Positions 43,661 through 52,233 of a stretch of DNA of 64,000 bases are shown here, piece after piece. A program made the position numbers and the translations under genes. How positions within the stretch are numbered: the stretch's first letter is position 1; the number at the start of each line of letters is the position of its first letter. Under the pieces are notes generated by a model. It saw nothing but the letters and a program-made list of their open reading frames with translations, was not told where the DNA came from and searched no databases. This DNA comes from Chromobacterium piscinae (lineage in GTDB: Bacteria; Pseudomonadota; Gammaproteobacteria; Burkholderiales; Chromobacteriaceae), in assembly GCF_021129175.1 (NCBI RefSeq), contig NZ_JAJOHV010000068.1, positions 42,965-106,964 of the forward strand, read 5' to 3'.

Positions 43661-43837
43661 TTACAGCAGATTCTCAAAGTAGGCTTCAAAACGGGCTAAA
43701 TCGAAATCAAAGCGTTGTTGTTGTCCAGGGGCTACCACTTCGCCTTCTAACAAAATGCGAAGTGGCTGGACGACAGCACGGGGTGTCTGGAGGGTGTGGC
43801 GATATGGAAAAGCGAAGTGGCGTGGCCGAAATTGCAC
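43661..43837 (-). CDS. Possible 58-residue minus-strand phage protein
   Basis: An open frame from GTG 43837 to TAA 43661, closed upstream by TGA. Its C-terminal half reads like real protein (LLEGEVVAPGQQQ, then RFDFDLARFEAYFENLL), unlike random antisense sequence. It overlaps the proposed N-terminus of the plus-strand HTH gene. It could be a small regulator or the remnant of a longer gene. The ribosome site is weak. Confidence 0.35.
   Translation of the reverse strand: MQFRPRHFAFPYRHTLQTPRAVVQPLRILLEGEVVAPGQQQRFDFDLARFEAYFENLL
43735..43820. promoter_or_regulatory. GCGAAGTGG dyad plus third copy (operator-like)
   Basis: CCACTTCGC (43735-43743) and GCGAAGTGG (43757-43765) form a perfect 9-bp inverted repeat, 22 bp centre to centre; a third GCGAAGTGG lies at 43812-43820. 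The cluster sits between the integrase and the HTH gene, where a phage switch operator would be expected. Confidence 0.45.
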
Positions 43838-44301
43838 CTGCCGATATAGTTCGTGGTGTGACTGTCAAAGGGGTGGGGGGTCGGCATAGGCAGGGGCACC
43901 CACCGGCAGGGGGGGGCGGGTACCTGGATGTCTGCAATGTTTCTGAACTTCACGATGGGACCAAAAAAAATCGCGCGCGCGATCCGCGCCTGGATGATCT
44001 CCGCAGGATGGGGATGCATCACAGCTGGCAGAGGGTGGCCGAGGAGATCGGCATGGACGCCTTTCTTGCCATGTGGCGCATCCTGGACGCCGAGGAGCAA
44101 TGGCACCACTCTGCCGGCGGCATGGAGGTGCGGCTGCGCCGCTATCGCAGCTATGAGCAGTTCCAGCGCGATGCCTATATTCTCCAACTGGCGCAACGCG
44201 GCGAGACAACCAACACAATACGCGAGCGGCTGCGCGAGGCGATGGGGGTTGAGTTGGAGTCAGGATGGATCAAGAAGATCGTTGATCGGAATCGTGGCTG
44301 A
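43804..44301 (+). CDS. Putative Mor/C-like HTH transcription activator of the phage
   Basis: Up to 165 residues. The C-terminal 100 look folded: HSWQRVAEEIGMDAFLAMWR, then RLRRYRSYEQFQRDAYILQL, then a probable HTH (TNTIRERLREAMG with ESGWIKKIV). The order (helical dimer part, linker, HTH) recalls the Mor/C activators of Mu, but similarity is faint. The start is uncertain: ATG 43804 gives a low-complexity N-terminus read through G8 and A8 runs; ATG 44008 or 44014 are alternatives. It sits just before the first late-promoter repeat. Confidence 0.45.
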   Translation: MEKRSGVAEIAPADIVRGVTVKGVGGRHRQGHPPAGGGGYLDVCNVSELHDGTKKNRARDPRLDDLRRMGMHHSWQRVAEEIGMDAFLAMWRILDAEEQWHHSAGGMEVRLRRYRSYEQFQRDAYILQLAQRGETTNTIRERLREAMGVELESGWIKKIVDRNRG

Positions 44302-44339
44302 ATCCACCCCTTATCCCACCCCCGGCCATGCTGTGAAAT
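44301..44339 (+). promoter_or_regulatory. Phage late-promoter repeat, copy 1 (terminase operon)
   Basis: AATCCACCCCTTATCCCACC at 44301-44320, then a -10-like TGAAAT at 44334-44339. The element contains two ATCC(C)ACC half-sites 11 bp apart. Predicted start about 44346, at or next to the terminase ATG. Confidence 0.6.
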
Positions 44340-44345
44340 ACCACC

Positions 44346-45305
44346 ATGGCCAAGCGCGACCTTTCCAAACAGCTCGAATCTCTGACCTTCCGTTGCCCGG
44401 CGTGCGGGAACACGTTTGACGCCGCGCCGGGGCGGGTTGAGGATGCCCCCGAGTTCGAACACCACCCCTTCGCCTATTTCGCGGAATGCATCCGCTGCGG
44501 CGAGGATGCGGCGCAGGCGCCATTCCATAAATCGCTGGTGAAGGCCTGGGCGAACGCCACGGGCCCGAAGACGGCGGCCGGCAAGGCAGCCAGCGCCAAG
44601 AACTTGGAAGGCCACCCCACGGCGGAAGAGGCCCTGCGCACCCGCTTCAACGCCCTGAAACACGGCATGACGGCGGAAACGGCACAGTACTTCCCGGCCC
44701 GTCCGGGGAAATACCCCGCCTGCAGCAGCTGCGACGTAGATCGCAGCTACTGCGCGGCGCAGCCGGCCTGCATCAAGCAGGCCCAGCTCTTCATGGTCCA
44801 CCATGCGGCGTTTGAGCAGCGCAACCCCAAACACCTGACGCCGATCTACTCGTCCATCCAGGCCAGCATTACCGCCATCATCCAGCAGATCCTGCAGACC
44901 ATCATTGCCGACGGCGTGAAGTTGGAGGCCCCTGCCTGGGCGGTGACGCGTGAGGGCGAGATTGTGATCGGCGAGTACAAGGATCTGGAGACAGGGGAGA
45001 TGCGGCGGATTATGGAGGTGAAAGCCCACCCGCTGCTCAAGCCGTTGCAGGAATTCCTGTCCCGCAACAACTTGGCGCTGTCCGACATGGGCATGACGCC
45101 GAAGGCCATCGAGCAGGAAGAGCAGGGCATGGGCCGCCTGGCGCCAGCCGGCGACGGTCAGAAAACGCTGTCCCTGGAGGACTACGCGGCCAAGCAGGCC
45201 GAATCCATGGTCGCCCTCAGAGCCTTGGCGGATCGCGCCAACGCCCGCAAACAGCGCGACCCGGTGCTGATTGAATACCAGCAGCAGAACGGGAGCGGGC
45301 AGTGA
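44346..45305 (+). CDS. Putative terminase small subunit with zinc ribbon
   Basis: A 319-residue phage protein in the place of the small terminase subunit, directly before the large subunit. CPACGNTF and CIRCGE form a zinc-ribbon pair near the N-terminus, and CSSCDVDRSYC adds a second cysteine group near 120. The C-terminal half is helical. No Shine-Dalgarno sequence precedes ATG 44346; the predicted promoter would make a leaderless message. Its GTGA overlap with the next gene couples them. Confidence 0.6.
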   Translation: MAKRDLSKQLESLTFRCPACGNTFDAAPGRVEDAPEFEHHPFAYFAECIRCGEDAAQAPFHKSLVKAWANATGPKTAAGKAASAKNLEGHPTAEEALRTRFNALKHGMTAETAQYFPARPGKYPACSSCDVDRSYCAAQPACIKQAQLFMVHHAAFEQRNPKHLTPIYSSIQASITAIIQQILQTIIADGVKLEAPAWAVTREGEIVIGEYKDLETGEMRRIMEVKAHPLLKPLQEFLSRNNLALSDMGMTPKAIEQEEQGMGRLAPAGDGQKTLSLEDYAAKQAESMVALRALADRANARKQRDPVLIEYQQQNGSGQ

Positions 45306-46960
45306 GCGGCGATCGCGTCAGCGCCGCCCAGCGCATCAAGGTGCAGCACCGCGCGGAGATTGAGGTGATGCGCTACGCCCGGCCGGACCCGGCCACCGGC
45401 ATCAAGCCCCATGCGCTATGGGCCAAACACGTTCACAACGTGGACCTGGACTCCATGCAGGTGCTGAAAATGCTGGAGATGGACGCCAACCCCAATACGG
45501 TGGATTTCAGCTGCCGGCGGACGGGCAAGACGGCCGTAAAAGAGATGTACGCGCTGGAATTCCTGGCGACGACGCCGTTTCAGGAAGAGGGCATTGTGGC
45601 GCCGCGGTTGCAGCAGAGCCAAACGAACATCACCTATCACCTCGACGCCATCCGCCGCTCTGACATCCTGACCGGCTGGGTGGCCTACAAGTCCGGCCGG
45701 CGCCAGATTGCCGACCTGAAATACCAGTTCGCCAACGGCAGCAAGGCCAGCTGCTACGGCATCATGAGCCAGATAGACGGCGACGGTATCAGCTTCGCCA
45801 GCCTGGAGGAGACGGACGACATGCCGGCGGAACGGCTGTTTTCCCGATTCCTGCCCATGCTGGGCTCCGCGCGCCGGCTGGGCGTGGACCAGGGAGTCAG
45901 CTTTAAGCCGCAAATCCGCATTACCGGCGTCCACAAGGGGGCGGACGTCCTCAGCCACCTGATCGAAACCGGCGGCTACCACATCCTGCCGCCGGTGGAC
46001 GTGTACCTGGGCATCGAGCTGGGCATCCTCAACGAGGCATTTGTGCTGGAGATGCAGTCCCAGCTGCCGGAGGCGGAATACATCCGCCAGTTCCTGTGCA
46101 TCAACGCCGCTGCGCAAAACTGGATCTGGGAGAAATACATCCGCCGCGCCATGGCGGTGGGGCTACAGGGCAATCTGCAGGCCGCCGGCCCGCTGCCAGG
46201 TCAGCGCTACCGCAAGAATGGCTTGCTCTCATTCGGCTATGACCACTCAGGCCACGGCGAGAGCGCGCACGCCTCTTGTTCCGCGCTGGTGGTGTGCGAG
46301 CAGGTGGGAAACTTCGTGACCTTCCCCTTTGTCCGCACCTGGCCGGCCGGCACCGACGACGCGGTGGTGGAGCGCGACCTGCTGGGCTACTGGGAGTACT
46401 TCCGGCCGGACTACGCCATGGGCGATGCCTACGGCCTGGGCATGCTCACCAGCCTGAACGACCGTTTATTTGCCCAGGGCCTCACCGAGATAGACCGCCG
46501 CAGCATAGGCGAGGGCCAATCAACCGCCAGCACCTGGCAGCACTGGCCATTCGCCCCGATTCGTTTCGAAGGCATGACCAAGCACTCCATGGCGTCCGCG
46601 CTGCGCGCCGCCTTCCACAACGGCCAGGCCGCCATTCCCTATGTGGATGACGGCACCGACGCGCTGCGCGCCAAGAACCTGGCGAACACCCACTGGGGGC
46701 CGTCTGCGCTGGACCAGGTGCAGGCCGAAGCCAGCGACTGGGGCAAATTCATCCGCCAGCTCGGCAACATCAAATCCAAGGCGGTCCAGGGAGCCAGCTA
46801 CAACAGCTACAAAATGGCGAACCCGAAGATTGGCGACGACCTGTTCGACGCCGCCAGCGCTGGCGTGTGGGCGCTGCTCACCCGCGGCGCGGCCAGCTAC
46901 ACCCCGACGGTGATCGCCAGCCGCGGCATGACCACTGAACAACTGCTGGGGATGCGATGA
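45302..46960 (+). CDS. Phage terminase large subunit
   Basis: A 552-residue packaging motor/nuclease, corresponding to Mu gp28. The Walker A-like CRRTGKTAVKE sits near residue 79, and FASLEETDDMP is in the Walker B position. The C-terminal nuclease half has FGYDHSGHGE, YAMGDAYGLGM and DLFDAASAGVW, supplying acidic metal ligands. GTG start at 45302 overlaps the small subunit gene by four bases. Confidence 0.9.
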   Translation: MSGDRVSAAQRIKVQHRAEIEVMRYARPDPATGIKPHALWAKHVHNVDLDSMQVLKMLEMDANPNTVDFSCRRTGKTAVKEMYALEFLATTPFQEEGIVAPRLQQSQTNITYHLDAIRRSDILTGWVAYKSGRRQIADLKYQFANGSKASCYGIMSQIDGDGISFASLEETDDMPAERLFSRFLPMLGSARRLGVDQGVSFKPQIRITGVHKGADVLSHLIETGGYHILPPVDVYLGIELGILNEAFVLEMQSQLPEAEYIRQFLCINAAAQNWIWEKYIRRAMAVGLQGNLQAAGPLPGQRYRKNGLLSFGYDHSGHGESAHASCSALVVCEQVGNFVTFPFVRTWPAGTDDAVVERDLLGYWEYFRPDYAMGDAYGLGMLTSLNDRLFAQGLTEIDRRSIGEGQSTASTWQHWPFAPIRFEGMTKHSMASALRAAFHNGQAAIPYVDDGTDALRAKNLANTHWGPSALDQVQAEASDWGKFIRQLGNIKSKAVQGASYNSYKMANPKIGDDLFDAASAGVWALLTRGAASYTPTVIASRGMTTEQLLGMR

Positions 46961-47181
46961 GCTACGGCAAATACAAGCGGGCCCACGTAGACGAAACCCT
47001 GCCGCCGCCTCCGCCGCTCACCCCGACGCAGCGCCAGCGCGCCGCCCAAATGCGCGACTCCTGGCGCGAGGCGTTTGGCGACGACCAACTGATCCGCGAC
47101 CTGCTGGACGCCGGCATGATTCACGGCTGGCGCAATGTGGTGTCCGTAACCCCGATCGAGGCCCCTGATGCCGATTCTTGA
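46957..47181 (+). CDS. Small phage protein between terminase and portal
   Basis: A 74-residue hypothetical protein with a Pro run (LPPPPPLTPTQRQRAAQMRD) and a helical C-terminal half. It overlaps terminase by ATGA and the portal gene by 14 bases, so it is translated as part of the head operon. Function not recognised. Confidence 0.75.
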   Translation: MSYGKYKRAHVDETLPPPPPLTPTQRQRAAQMRDSWREAFGDDQLIRDLLDAGMIHGWRNVVSVTPIEAPDADS

Positions 47182-48568
47182 TTCCCTGCTGGCCCGCTTT
47201 GTCCGCCGGCCGACATTGCCCACCACCAGCCAGCCCGAGCCGCCGCGGACGGACCCGGAGGGTTCAACGCCTACGCTCCCCGGCGAAACCGCCGGCGCCA
47301 CCAGCGAATCCGGCCGCCGCTCCACGCCTGAGAACCAGATCCGGGCCATGTACCGGCAGTTCTATGTGGACTACGACCTGCGCGCCACCATCCTGGACAT
47401 TCGCCAGATGGACCAGGCGGACGGCCGGGTGAAGCGCATCCACGCCCGGGTGGCGCGGGACGTCACCCGCGGCGGCCTGGTGCTGCTGCAGACCGACCCG
47501 GATAGCCCGCTGCGCGCCGAATGGGATCGGTTCGTCCGCCGCCTGCAGCTGAACCGGGCGGAGAAGCTGAAGAGCGACGCCCGGGGTTTGCTGAAAGAAG
47601 GCAACTTGCCGATGCAATGGGTGCTGGACGCCGCCGGCAACGTTGTGTCCGCCGTGCGCATGCCCACCGAGACCATGCGGCCAAATGTCGGCATCAACGG
47701 CCAGTTTCTGGACCCGCGCGCCGCCTACACCCAGATGGACCTGACCAACGGCGTGGATCTGGCCACTTTCCCGCTGTGGCAGCTCACCCTGGCGCGGCTG
47801 GACCCGGAGAATTTCGACGACATGGGCGCGCTGGGCCGGCCGTTCCTGGACGCCAGCCGCGAGATCTGGCGCAAGCTGCGCATGACCGACACCGACCTGG
47901 TGATCCGCCGCAAACACCGCGCGCCGCTGCGCCTGTCCCACGTGCTGGAAGGGGCAACGGAGGCGGAGTTGCAAGCCTACCAGGACCGGGTGGAAGCCAA
48001 TGCCGAGCTGATCCAGACGGACTTCTACCTCAACAAGAAGGGCGCAGTGACGGCGGTGCAGGGCGACGCCGCCCTGGGCGAGATCCAGGACGTGCTCTAC
48101 CTGCTGGATTCGTTCTTCGCCGGCACCCCGCTGCCCAAGGGCTTGATGGGCTACACCGACGGCATGGCGCGGGACATCCTTGAGGATCTGAAACGCGACT
48201 ATTACGACGAGGTGGACCAGCTGCAGGACACCCTGGCCTGGGTGTATGAATTCGGCTTCCGCCTGCAGCTGCTGCTCAAGGGCATCAACCCGGACGCGGA
48301 GGAATTCAAGGTGACGTTTGCCGAGCGCCGCACCGAAACCGCCACCCAAACCGTGGACCGCGCCCTCAAACTGTCCGCGCTGGGCCTGCCGAAATCGATG
48401 GTATGGGAGGAGGTGGGATACAACCCGGCAACGGTGGAGGCCCGCCGCGATAGCGACGCCGCCCACTACGACCCGTACCCGGAGGACAGCGCCGGGCCTA
48501 CGGTCAAAATCACCCCGGGCAACGGCCGCAAAGGGGAGAGTGCCACGGATCTAGGCCATGCCCACTAG
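47168..48568 (+). CDS. Phage portal protein (Mu gp29-like)
   Basis: A 466-residue portal protein, forming the DNA entry ring of the head. After a Pro/Thr-rich N-terminal 45 residues come the typical portal helices and the stretch GTPLPKGLMGYTDGMARDIL, then DLKRDYYDEVDQLQDTLAWV. The position between terminase and the F-like gene matches Mu. Confidence 0.85.
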   Translation: MPILDSLLARFVRRPTLPTTSQPEPPRTDPEGSTPTLPGETAGATSESGRRSTPENQIRAMYRQFYVDYDLRATILDIRQMDQADGRVKRIHARVARDVTRGGLVLLQTDPDSPLRAEWDRFVRRLQLNRAEKLKSDARGLLKEGNLPMQWVLDAAGNVVSAVRMPTETMRPNVGINGQFLDPRAAYTQMDLTNGVDLATFPLWQLTLARLDPENFDDMGALGRPFLDASREIWRKLRMTDTDLVIRRKHRAPLRLSHVLEGATEAELQAYQDRVEANAELIQTDFYLNKKGAVTAVQGDAALGEIQDVLYLLDSFFAGTPLPKGLMGYTDGMARDILEDLKRDYYDEVDQLQDTLAWVYEFGFRLQLLLKGINPDAEEFKVTFAERRTETATQTVDRALKLSALGLPKSMVWEEVGYNPATVEARRDSDAAHYDPYPEDSAGPTVKITPGNGRKGESATDLGHAH

Positions 48569-49457
48569 CCTGGAGCGCGCCGCCGCCATCCGCGCCGCCA
48601 CCCTGGCCGCGGTGGAGCAGCGCAACCGGCTGAACGACACGGCGGTGGGCGAGCTGATCGAAACTTACGACGACGCCGGCGACCTGATCGCGCAGCACAT
48701 CCAGCGCGCGGCCGGCCAGGACGACAGGGTGAAGCTGGAGCAGCTACAGAACGTGCTGTCCCATGTCCGCGAGGAACTGCGCCGCCTGCAGGAGCGGCGG
48801 GACGGCCAGCTGTATCGCCGCATCGAGCAGTCCGCCCGCGTTGGGGCCGGCGTGTTCGCCGGCGCGCTGCCGGAATCCACCCTGTTCGCCGTCAACCACT
48901 CCGCCGTGGCATTCGTCCGTTCCTTCACCGCTGCCGATGGCCTGCAGCTGTCGGACCGCCTGTGGCGGCTGAACCGCAACGCCGCCCAGGTGCTGACCGA
49001 CCATATCCAGTTCGCCGTGATCAACGGCGAGAGCGCCCACCAGGCCATGCTGCGCAGCATGGGCCGCGGCGAGGGCGTGCCGGCCGACATCGCCAGCGCC
49101 TACAACGGCGCCCGCGGCGGCAACCTGGGGCGCAGGGTGCGAAGCCTGATGACCGGCGAAGCGGACCCGGTGAATGGCCGCGGGGTGGTGTACCAGGCGG
49201 AACGGGTGTTCCGCACCGAGATCAACCGCGCCCACGGCGAGGCCTATATGGGCGCGGCGTTTCAGACCGATGGGGTGGCCGGCGTGCGGTTTCGGCTGTC
49301 GCCCAACCACCGCGTCCGCGATGTGTGCGACACACACGCCACCGCCGACCGCTACGGGATTGGGCCGGGCGTCTACCCCAGCCGCGATGCCTGCCCGTGG
49401 CCGGCGCATCCCAACACGCTCAGCTATGTGGAGGTGGTGTTTGCGGACGAGCTGTGA
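48558..49457 (+). CDS. Mu F-like head morphogenesis protein
   Basis: A 299-residue minor head protein similar to Mu gp30 (F)/SPP1 gp7. The family's C-terminal block is present: RTEINRAHGEAYMGAAFQTD, then RFRLSPNHRVRDVCDTHATA and CPWPAHPNTLSYV, with Cys/His residues that may bind metal. It overlaps the portal gene by 11 bases and ends the first late operon; 184 non-coding bases follow. Confidence 0.85.
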   Translation: MPTSLERAAAIRAATLAAVEQRNRLNDTAVGELIETYDDAGDLIAQHIQRAAGQDDRVKLEQLQNVLSHVREELRRLQERRDGQLYRRIEQSARVGAGVFAGALPESTLFAVNHSAVAFVRSFTAADGLQLSDRLWRLNRNAAQVLTDHIQFAVINGESAHQAMLRSMGRGEGVPADIASAYNGARGGNLGRRVRSLMTGEADPVNGRGVVYQAERVFRTEINRAHGEAYMGAAFQTDGVAGVRFRLSPNHRVRDVCDTHATADRYGIGPGVYPSRDACPWPAHPNTLSYVEVVFADEL

Positions 49458-49564
49458 GGCCCGGGTTATTCACCATTTCTGTGGATAACCTGGGGTGGGC
49501 GGGCAGCGTTTAGCCATCTCTGCAGTGCCTGCCTGTCGCTGCCTATTTTCTGAGCAATCGGCTA

Positions 49565-49603
49565 AATCCACCCCTTATCCCACCATCCCCCCATGCGTAA
49601 CCT
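49565..49603 (+). promoter_or_regulatory. Phage late-promoter repeat, copy 2 (protease-capsid operon)
   Basis: Exact AATCCACCCCTTATCCCACC at 49565-49584, with TAACCT at 49598-49603 in the -10 position. Predicted start about 49610, 32 bases before the capsid gene. Mu also has a late promoter (PI) ahead of its protease gene. Confidence 0.6.
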
Positions 49604-49641
49604 GCTAGAAACCGCGCAACCGCGCGCAGGCAGGGTATGTG

Positions 49642-52197
49642 ATGCAACGAAACCGACACTTCAAACTCTCTGAGCAGCCGGGCCAGGTGATCCGAGTACT
49701 GTCTGGCGTCGTCGAGCCACCTGGCAACAGTCCAACCAGCTGGGTGACAGTCACTCGCGTGGGTTCATTTACCGACCCGCGCTATGGCCGTTTTGAAATC
49801 ACCAACGACATGCTGCTGGGTATGGTTCGCAGTTTTGACGCGGGCTTGCCCGGCACCGACATCTTTCTGGACCTGAACCACGAGCCCGGCGAGGGCGGGG
49901 CGGCCACCATCCGCAAGCTCAAGGTGGAAGGCGGCAAATTGCGCGCGCTGGCGGAGTGGACCAACTACGGCCGCGACGCAGTCAGGAACAAAGCATTTCG
50001 CTATCTCTCCGCTGAATTTTCCGAAAACTGGCAGGACAACGAACAGGGCAATTACCACGGCCCGGTTCTGCTGGGCGCTGGGCTTACTCTCCGGCCCGTG
50101 ATCAAAGGTCTTGACCCCGTTCTGTTGTCCGAACCCGGCGCAGACATTCCCTTGCTGCTCCACCCGGAGCTGGCGCGAATCCTTCTATCTGAGGAAAAAA
50201 CCACCATGGAAAAATGGCTGAAAGACCTGCTGGCCGCGCTGGCAGCCAAGCAGCTGTCGCAACCGGCGATCGACACAATTAAGAAGCTGGCAGAAACCCA
50301 GCTGGCCACCATCACCGATGACGCCCAGGCCAAGCAGCTGTGCGAGCAGCTGGAGCAGGCGGCCATTCAGCTGTCCGAGCAGATGGCCAAGTTGCCGGCG
50401 AACGGCCTGGCGCCAGTGTTTCAGCTGTCCGTCGGCGGCACGGACCACGCCGCCGTCGGCGCGGCCGTGGCCAAGGCGCTGGCCGAGCGGGACACCGCCG
50501 CCAAGCAACTGGCCGAAACCACCGAAGGCAAGCGCAAGCTGCTGGCGGAAACCATCGCCGCCGCGGCGGGACTGGACGATGCCACCAAGAAGGCGCTGGC
50601 CGAGGCCGCCGCCGGCGTGATCACCGCCGACACCACCGACGACCAGGTGCGCGCGCTGGCCGAGATGCAGATCAAGAACGCCAACGAGGTGGCCGCCGCC
50701 CGGCAGCTGGCCCAGTTGGGCTATGGCCCGGCCGGTTCGCCGCAGATCACCGTGATCGCCGACGGGGTGAAGAAGCTGTCCGAGTTCCTCCGGGAGAACC
50801 TGGCCAAGTCGTCCTCTGCCGGCCAGCTGCACCTGGACGCCAAGCAGACGCTGCCGCCGTTCTGCCAGCGCGTGCTTGCCGAATACGACCGCATCCACGC
50901 GCCGCGGCTGGACGCGGAATACCGCGTGCTGGCGCAGGGCCAGGGCACGCTGGACATGGGCAACACCGCGCTGCCGCTTGGCGTGCAGCGCGAGGTGATC
51001 CGCGAGGCGCTGTCCGACCTCAACGTGCTGTCCCTGGTGCAGACCCTGACCGACTTCTCCGGCGCCGCCACTACGCAAATCCCTTATGAGCTGCGCGATG
51101 TCAGCCAGGTGATGAACGATGGCGTGGTCTATGAGGGGCAATCGATCCCGTTCGCCGGCATCACCCAGGCCATGGATACCGTGTCCGTCACCCCGATGAA
51201 GCTGGCGCTTTCTATCACCAACGAGGTGCAGTTCTTCACCCGCGCCTCCGCGCTGAACTGGGACGCGCTGGGCCGCAACATCGAGAGCAATTCCCGCGTG
51301 CTTCGCGAGCTGGTGGCGCGCCGCATCTGCAACGAGCTGCAACGCGCATCGGACAGCTATCTGGCCGTGCCGGTGAACAATGAAAACCTCTCCGCCCAGC
51401 TGGGCAGCGGCAAATCGCTGGTCAAACTGGCGCAGTGGCCGGTGGTGCGTCCCTTCCAGGCGCGAGACCTGCAGGGCAACGCCGTGGGTCTGCCGGAAAA
51501 CCCCATCACCGTCACGCTGAACAGCGTGCAGATCAAGCAGTGGGACGGCAGCGGCAAGCAGCCCGTCGGCACCTACTGGCGCATGCTGAGCTTCAACCTG
51601 GGCACGCTGCAGTTCGTGGACCAGGCTGGCCAGCCCGTGGCCCCGGCCGCCACCGGCACCAACGCCATCAGCTACTCCGCGGCTACCAACGTCACCAAGT
51701 TCGACCTGGACCCGCAGGGCGGCATGACGACGGAAAAGTGGCTGAATGGCCTGATTCAAAAGGTGGGCAACCGCAAAGCCATGATGAACAGCCAGCGCTA
51801 CGTGGCGCCGGAGTTCCTGCTGATGTCGTCCACGCTGAACGACACCGCCACCAACGCCGAGCAGTTCGTGGCGAGCATGAAGCGCAACGGCAGCGACACC
51901 AACGCCCAGGGCGACCTGGAGGCAATCAAGGACATCCCGGCATACGGCACCAACGCGCCGGGCGTGGATCTGGGCGACGAACGCATCCTGATGGGCCAGC
52001 GCAACGTGCTGGGTTACACCATCGCCAAACCGTTCGTCACCGGTGAGCCGTTCGAGCTGACGGGGCAGGATGGCCACCCGATCGGCAAGAAAGCGGCCTA
52101 CGGCGAGGAATACAACGCCATCGCCGTGCCGCGTCCGGTTCGCAACCGCTTCACCAGCGTAATCGTGTACTCCAGCACTGCCCGCGCGGCGCTGTAA
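49642..52197 (+). CDS. Fused head protease-scaffold-major capsid protein
   Basis: An 851-residue fusion. Residues 1-175 are a Mu gpI-like maturation protease, with the likely His/Ser pair in FLDLNHEP and FRYLSAEF. Residues 189-395 are an Ala/Gln/Lys-rich helical scaffold. Residues about 396-851 are the capsid protein (VLAEYDRIHAPRLDAEYRVL onward). In Mu, protease/scaffold (I/Z) and capsid (T) are separate genes. An internal ATG at 50206 has GAGGA upstream and could make a scaffold-capsid product. ATG 49642 follows GGCAGGG; GTG 49639 is possible. Confidence 0.85.
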   Translation: MQRNRHFKLSEQPGQVIRVLSGVVEPPGNSPTSWVTVTRVGSFTDPRYGRFEITNDMLLGMVRSFDAGLPGTDIFLDLNHEPGEGGAATIRKLKVEGGKLRALAEWTNYGRDAVRNKAFRYLSAEFSENWQDNEQGNYHGPVLLGAGLTLRPVIKGLDPVLLSEPGADIPLLLHPELARILLSEEKTTMEKWLKDLLAALAAKQLSQPAIDTIKKLAETQLATITDDAQAKQLCEQLEQAAIQLSEQMAKLPANGLAPVFQLSVGGTDHAAVGAAVAKALAERDTAAKQLAETTEGKRKLLAETIAAAAGLDDATKKALAEAAAGVITADTTDDQVRALAEMQIKNANEVAAARQLAQLGYGPAGSPQITVIADGVKKLSEFLRENLAKSSSAGQLHLDAKQTLPPFCQRVLAEYDRIHAPRLDAEYRVLAQGQGTLDMGNTALPLGVQREVIREALSDLNVLSLVQTLTDFSGAATTQIPYELRDVSQVMNDGVVYEGQSIPFAGITQAMDTVSVTPMKLALSITNEVQFFTRASALNWDALGRNIESNSRVLRELVARRICNELQRASDSYLAVPVNNENLSAQLGSGKSLVKLAQWPVVRPFQARDLQGNAVGLPENPITVTLNSVQIKQWDGSGKQPVGTYWRMLSFNLGTLQFVDQAGQPVAPAATGTNAISYSAATNVTKFDLDPQGGMTTEKWLNGLIQKVGNRKAMMNSQRYVAPEFLLMSSTLNDTATNAEQFVASMKRNGSDTNAQGDLEAIKDIPAYGTNAPGVDLGDERILMGQRNVLGYTIAKPFVTGEPFELTGQDGHPIGKKAAYGEEYNAIAVPRPVRNRFTSVIVYSSTARAAL

Positions 52198-52203
52198 CCC
52201 AGC

Positions 52204-52224
52204 CGGCCCGCCGCCGGCGGGCCG
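52204..52224. other. Perfect GC hairpin after the capsid gene
   Basis: CGGCCCGCC-GCC-GGCGGGCCG, a 9-bp perfect stem, seven bases after the capsid stop, without a T tract. It may stabilise or partly terminate the abundant capsid message. Confidence 0.45.
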
Positions 52225-52233
52225 CATCACCGG

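Noticed and set aside
43928..44419. A 163-codon plus-strand frame overlapping the putative activator (starts MSAMFLNFTMGPKK).
   Set aside because: Downstream it is Trp/Arg/Cys-rich, as expected for an off-frame reading, and it runs into the terminase gene.
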